Origin: Ischnura elegans
Taxonomy: Eukaryota; Arthropoda; Insecta; Odonata; Coenagrionidae
DNA: 64,000 nucleotides
Direction: 5' to 3'
Assembly: GCF_921293095.1 (NCBI RefSeq)
Contig: NC_060248.1
Coordinates: 136,226,972-136,290,971 of the forward strand
Shown: positions 63,101 through 64,000 of the stretch, one piece after another
How positions within the stretch are numbered: position 1 is the stretch's first letter
Layout of the letters: each line of letters starts with the position of its first letter
Translations under genes and position numbers: made by a program
The notes under the pieces: generated by a model
Database searches by the model: none
What the model was told of the DNA's origin: nothing
Seen by the model: the letters and a program-made list of their open reading frames with translations, nothing else

Positions 63101-64000
63101 CCTCAACCGAGGACCTCAACTTTGAATGAATGGCCTTGTCTCCAACTAAAAATCCCCAGCCTCCGTTTCTTTCCAGCTGATTGCATTCGTTCAAAGTACA
63201 ATAGAGCGTCGCTATATAATCAGAATTGTACATGTACAGGGACCAATTCCACATTATCAAAAAGTTGGATACACATTAAACGTGAAAAAACATTCGGAAA
63301 AATTTGAAATCACTTTGGTTCTGTCGTTATATAATTATAGTTATTAAATAAAACCATTTTATATGAAATATTTACGCATTATTTCAATGAAGCATTCCTA
63401 TACATGTATGTATGTACGTTTTAGCCACTTCATCTTATGTTCCGCTAGATAAGAATCCGCAGTATAAACGGTCCAGTGTTTTGACATTCGGCTTAATAAT
63501 GATCTACTGTACTTCATTCCCCACAAATAATCTCATAAATTGGAATTAAAGTTTAAATACTAAATTATAAAGTGAGAAACCTCAAGCATATGCATCCCAG
63601 GCTTTCTATATTGTGACATACATTATGTTTATGTCAGGGATATAAATCAATAGTAGAAATTGCAATTTCGATTTTATTGCTTCCAGTTGCTTACTTTTGC
63701 GTACTTCCAGTTGCGTACTTTTCTTCACCTCGGAAATTAAAATATACCTTTCAACCATTTAAAAAATCAAGGAATCGAAAATTTAATTTTGAAAATTTAT
63801 TTGTAATGCGAAGATGTCGTTTTTCCTATAAAAAAAACGATGAAATTTACCCCATCAAATATTTTCACCGTGACGATATGAACAACAGTTAGTAAAATGA
63901 TACATGACGCGATCCTACAGAGCCTCGGCAGAATTTAATACAAATGTTTAAAATTTATCTTTTTTTGCGGCGACAATAGGTGATTTTTGTGTCCGGGATG
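60125..64000. other. Anonymous intergenic DNA to the window end
   Basis: 60680-61000 is somewhat GC-richer and has open frames of 90-140 codons on both strands (one minus-strand frame contains CRHC), but no domain is recognisable. The rest is AT-rich without identifiable features. Confidence 0.35.

Overview
The window is eukaryotic nuclear DNA: AT-rich, with long introns and many mobile elements. It is most likely from an arthropod, probably an insect, judging by the mix of an insect-style secreted astacin, a Jockey-like LINE, hAT-type MITEs and a Helitron. I cannot name the species. No prokaryotic gene organisation, operon, CRISPR array or riboswitch is visible.

One cellular gene can be rebuilt completely. 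It is a secreted astacin-family (M12A) zinc metalloprotease on the minus strand, with five coding exons: 19212-19002, 13784-13614, 12539-12231, 5387-5254 and 2586-2482. All splice sites are GT-AG, the phases agree, and the product is 309 residues. It has a signal peptide, a propeptide with the aspartate switch, the zinc site [12 protein letters not shown], the Met-turn SVMHY and the four conserved cysteines, and no C-terminal accessory domain. A TATA box and initiator lie about 60-90 bp upstream of the start. I found no second convincing host gene; 22-64 kb is repeat-dominated intergenic DNA or intron of an unseen gene.

Layout. 1-2.5 kb: downstream of the astacin. 2.5-19.3 kb: astacin exons and introns. 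The introns hold hAT-type MITEs (6.9, 17.5 kb), a 56-bp-arm hairpin (7.5 kb), an LTR-retrotransposon remnant (8.2-9.8 kb), a palindromic element with two tRNA-like units (10.96-11.48 kb) and a SINE-like head (13.2 kb). 19.3-29 kb: a hAT-type MITE, a 5'-truncated Jockey-like LINE (23.7-24.7 kb), a 99-bp-arm foldback (25.1 kb), a 13-bp minisatellite (26 kb), a PIF/Harbinger scrap and LINE tails. 30-33 kb: a G-depleted 23-26 bp degenerate satellite. 33.5-36.5 kb: a tandem duplication and two hAT-type MITEs. 38.9-40.4 kb: a 320-bp tandem satellite. 42.1-42.6 kb: another TIR element. 49.0 kb: a second, internally deleted copy of the palindromic tRNA-like element. 50.2-52.3 kb: a LINE endonuclease fragment and a Helitron-like element with a hAT-type MITE nested in it. 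52.9-58 kb: a scrambled graveyard of CR1/L2-like LINE pieces, part of it an inverted duplication. 58-64 kb: mostly anonymous AT-rich DNA.

The most interesting signal is the palindromic element at 10962-11479. Its 187-bp arms each carry a tRNA-like unit with A box, B box and T-run, pointing outward. It is flanked by a perfect 15-bp target-site duplication. A second copy at 49002-49099 has the same outer ends, an internal deletion and its own 12-bp duplication. This suggests the palindrome itself moves as a unit.
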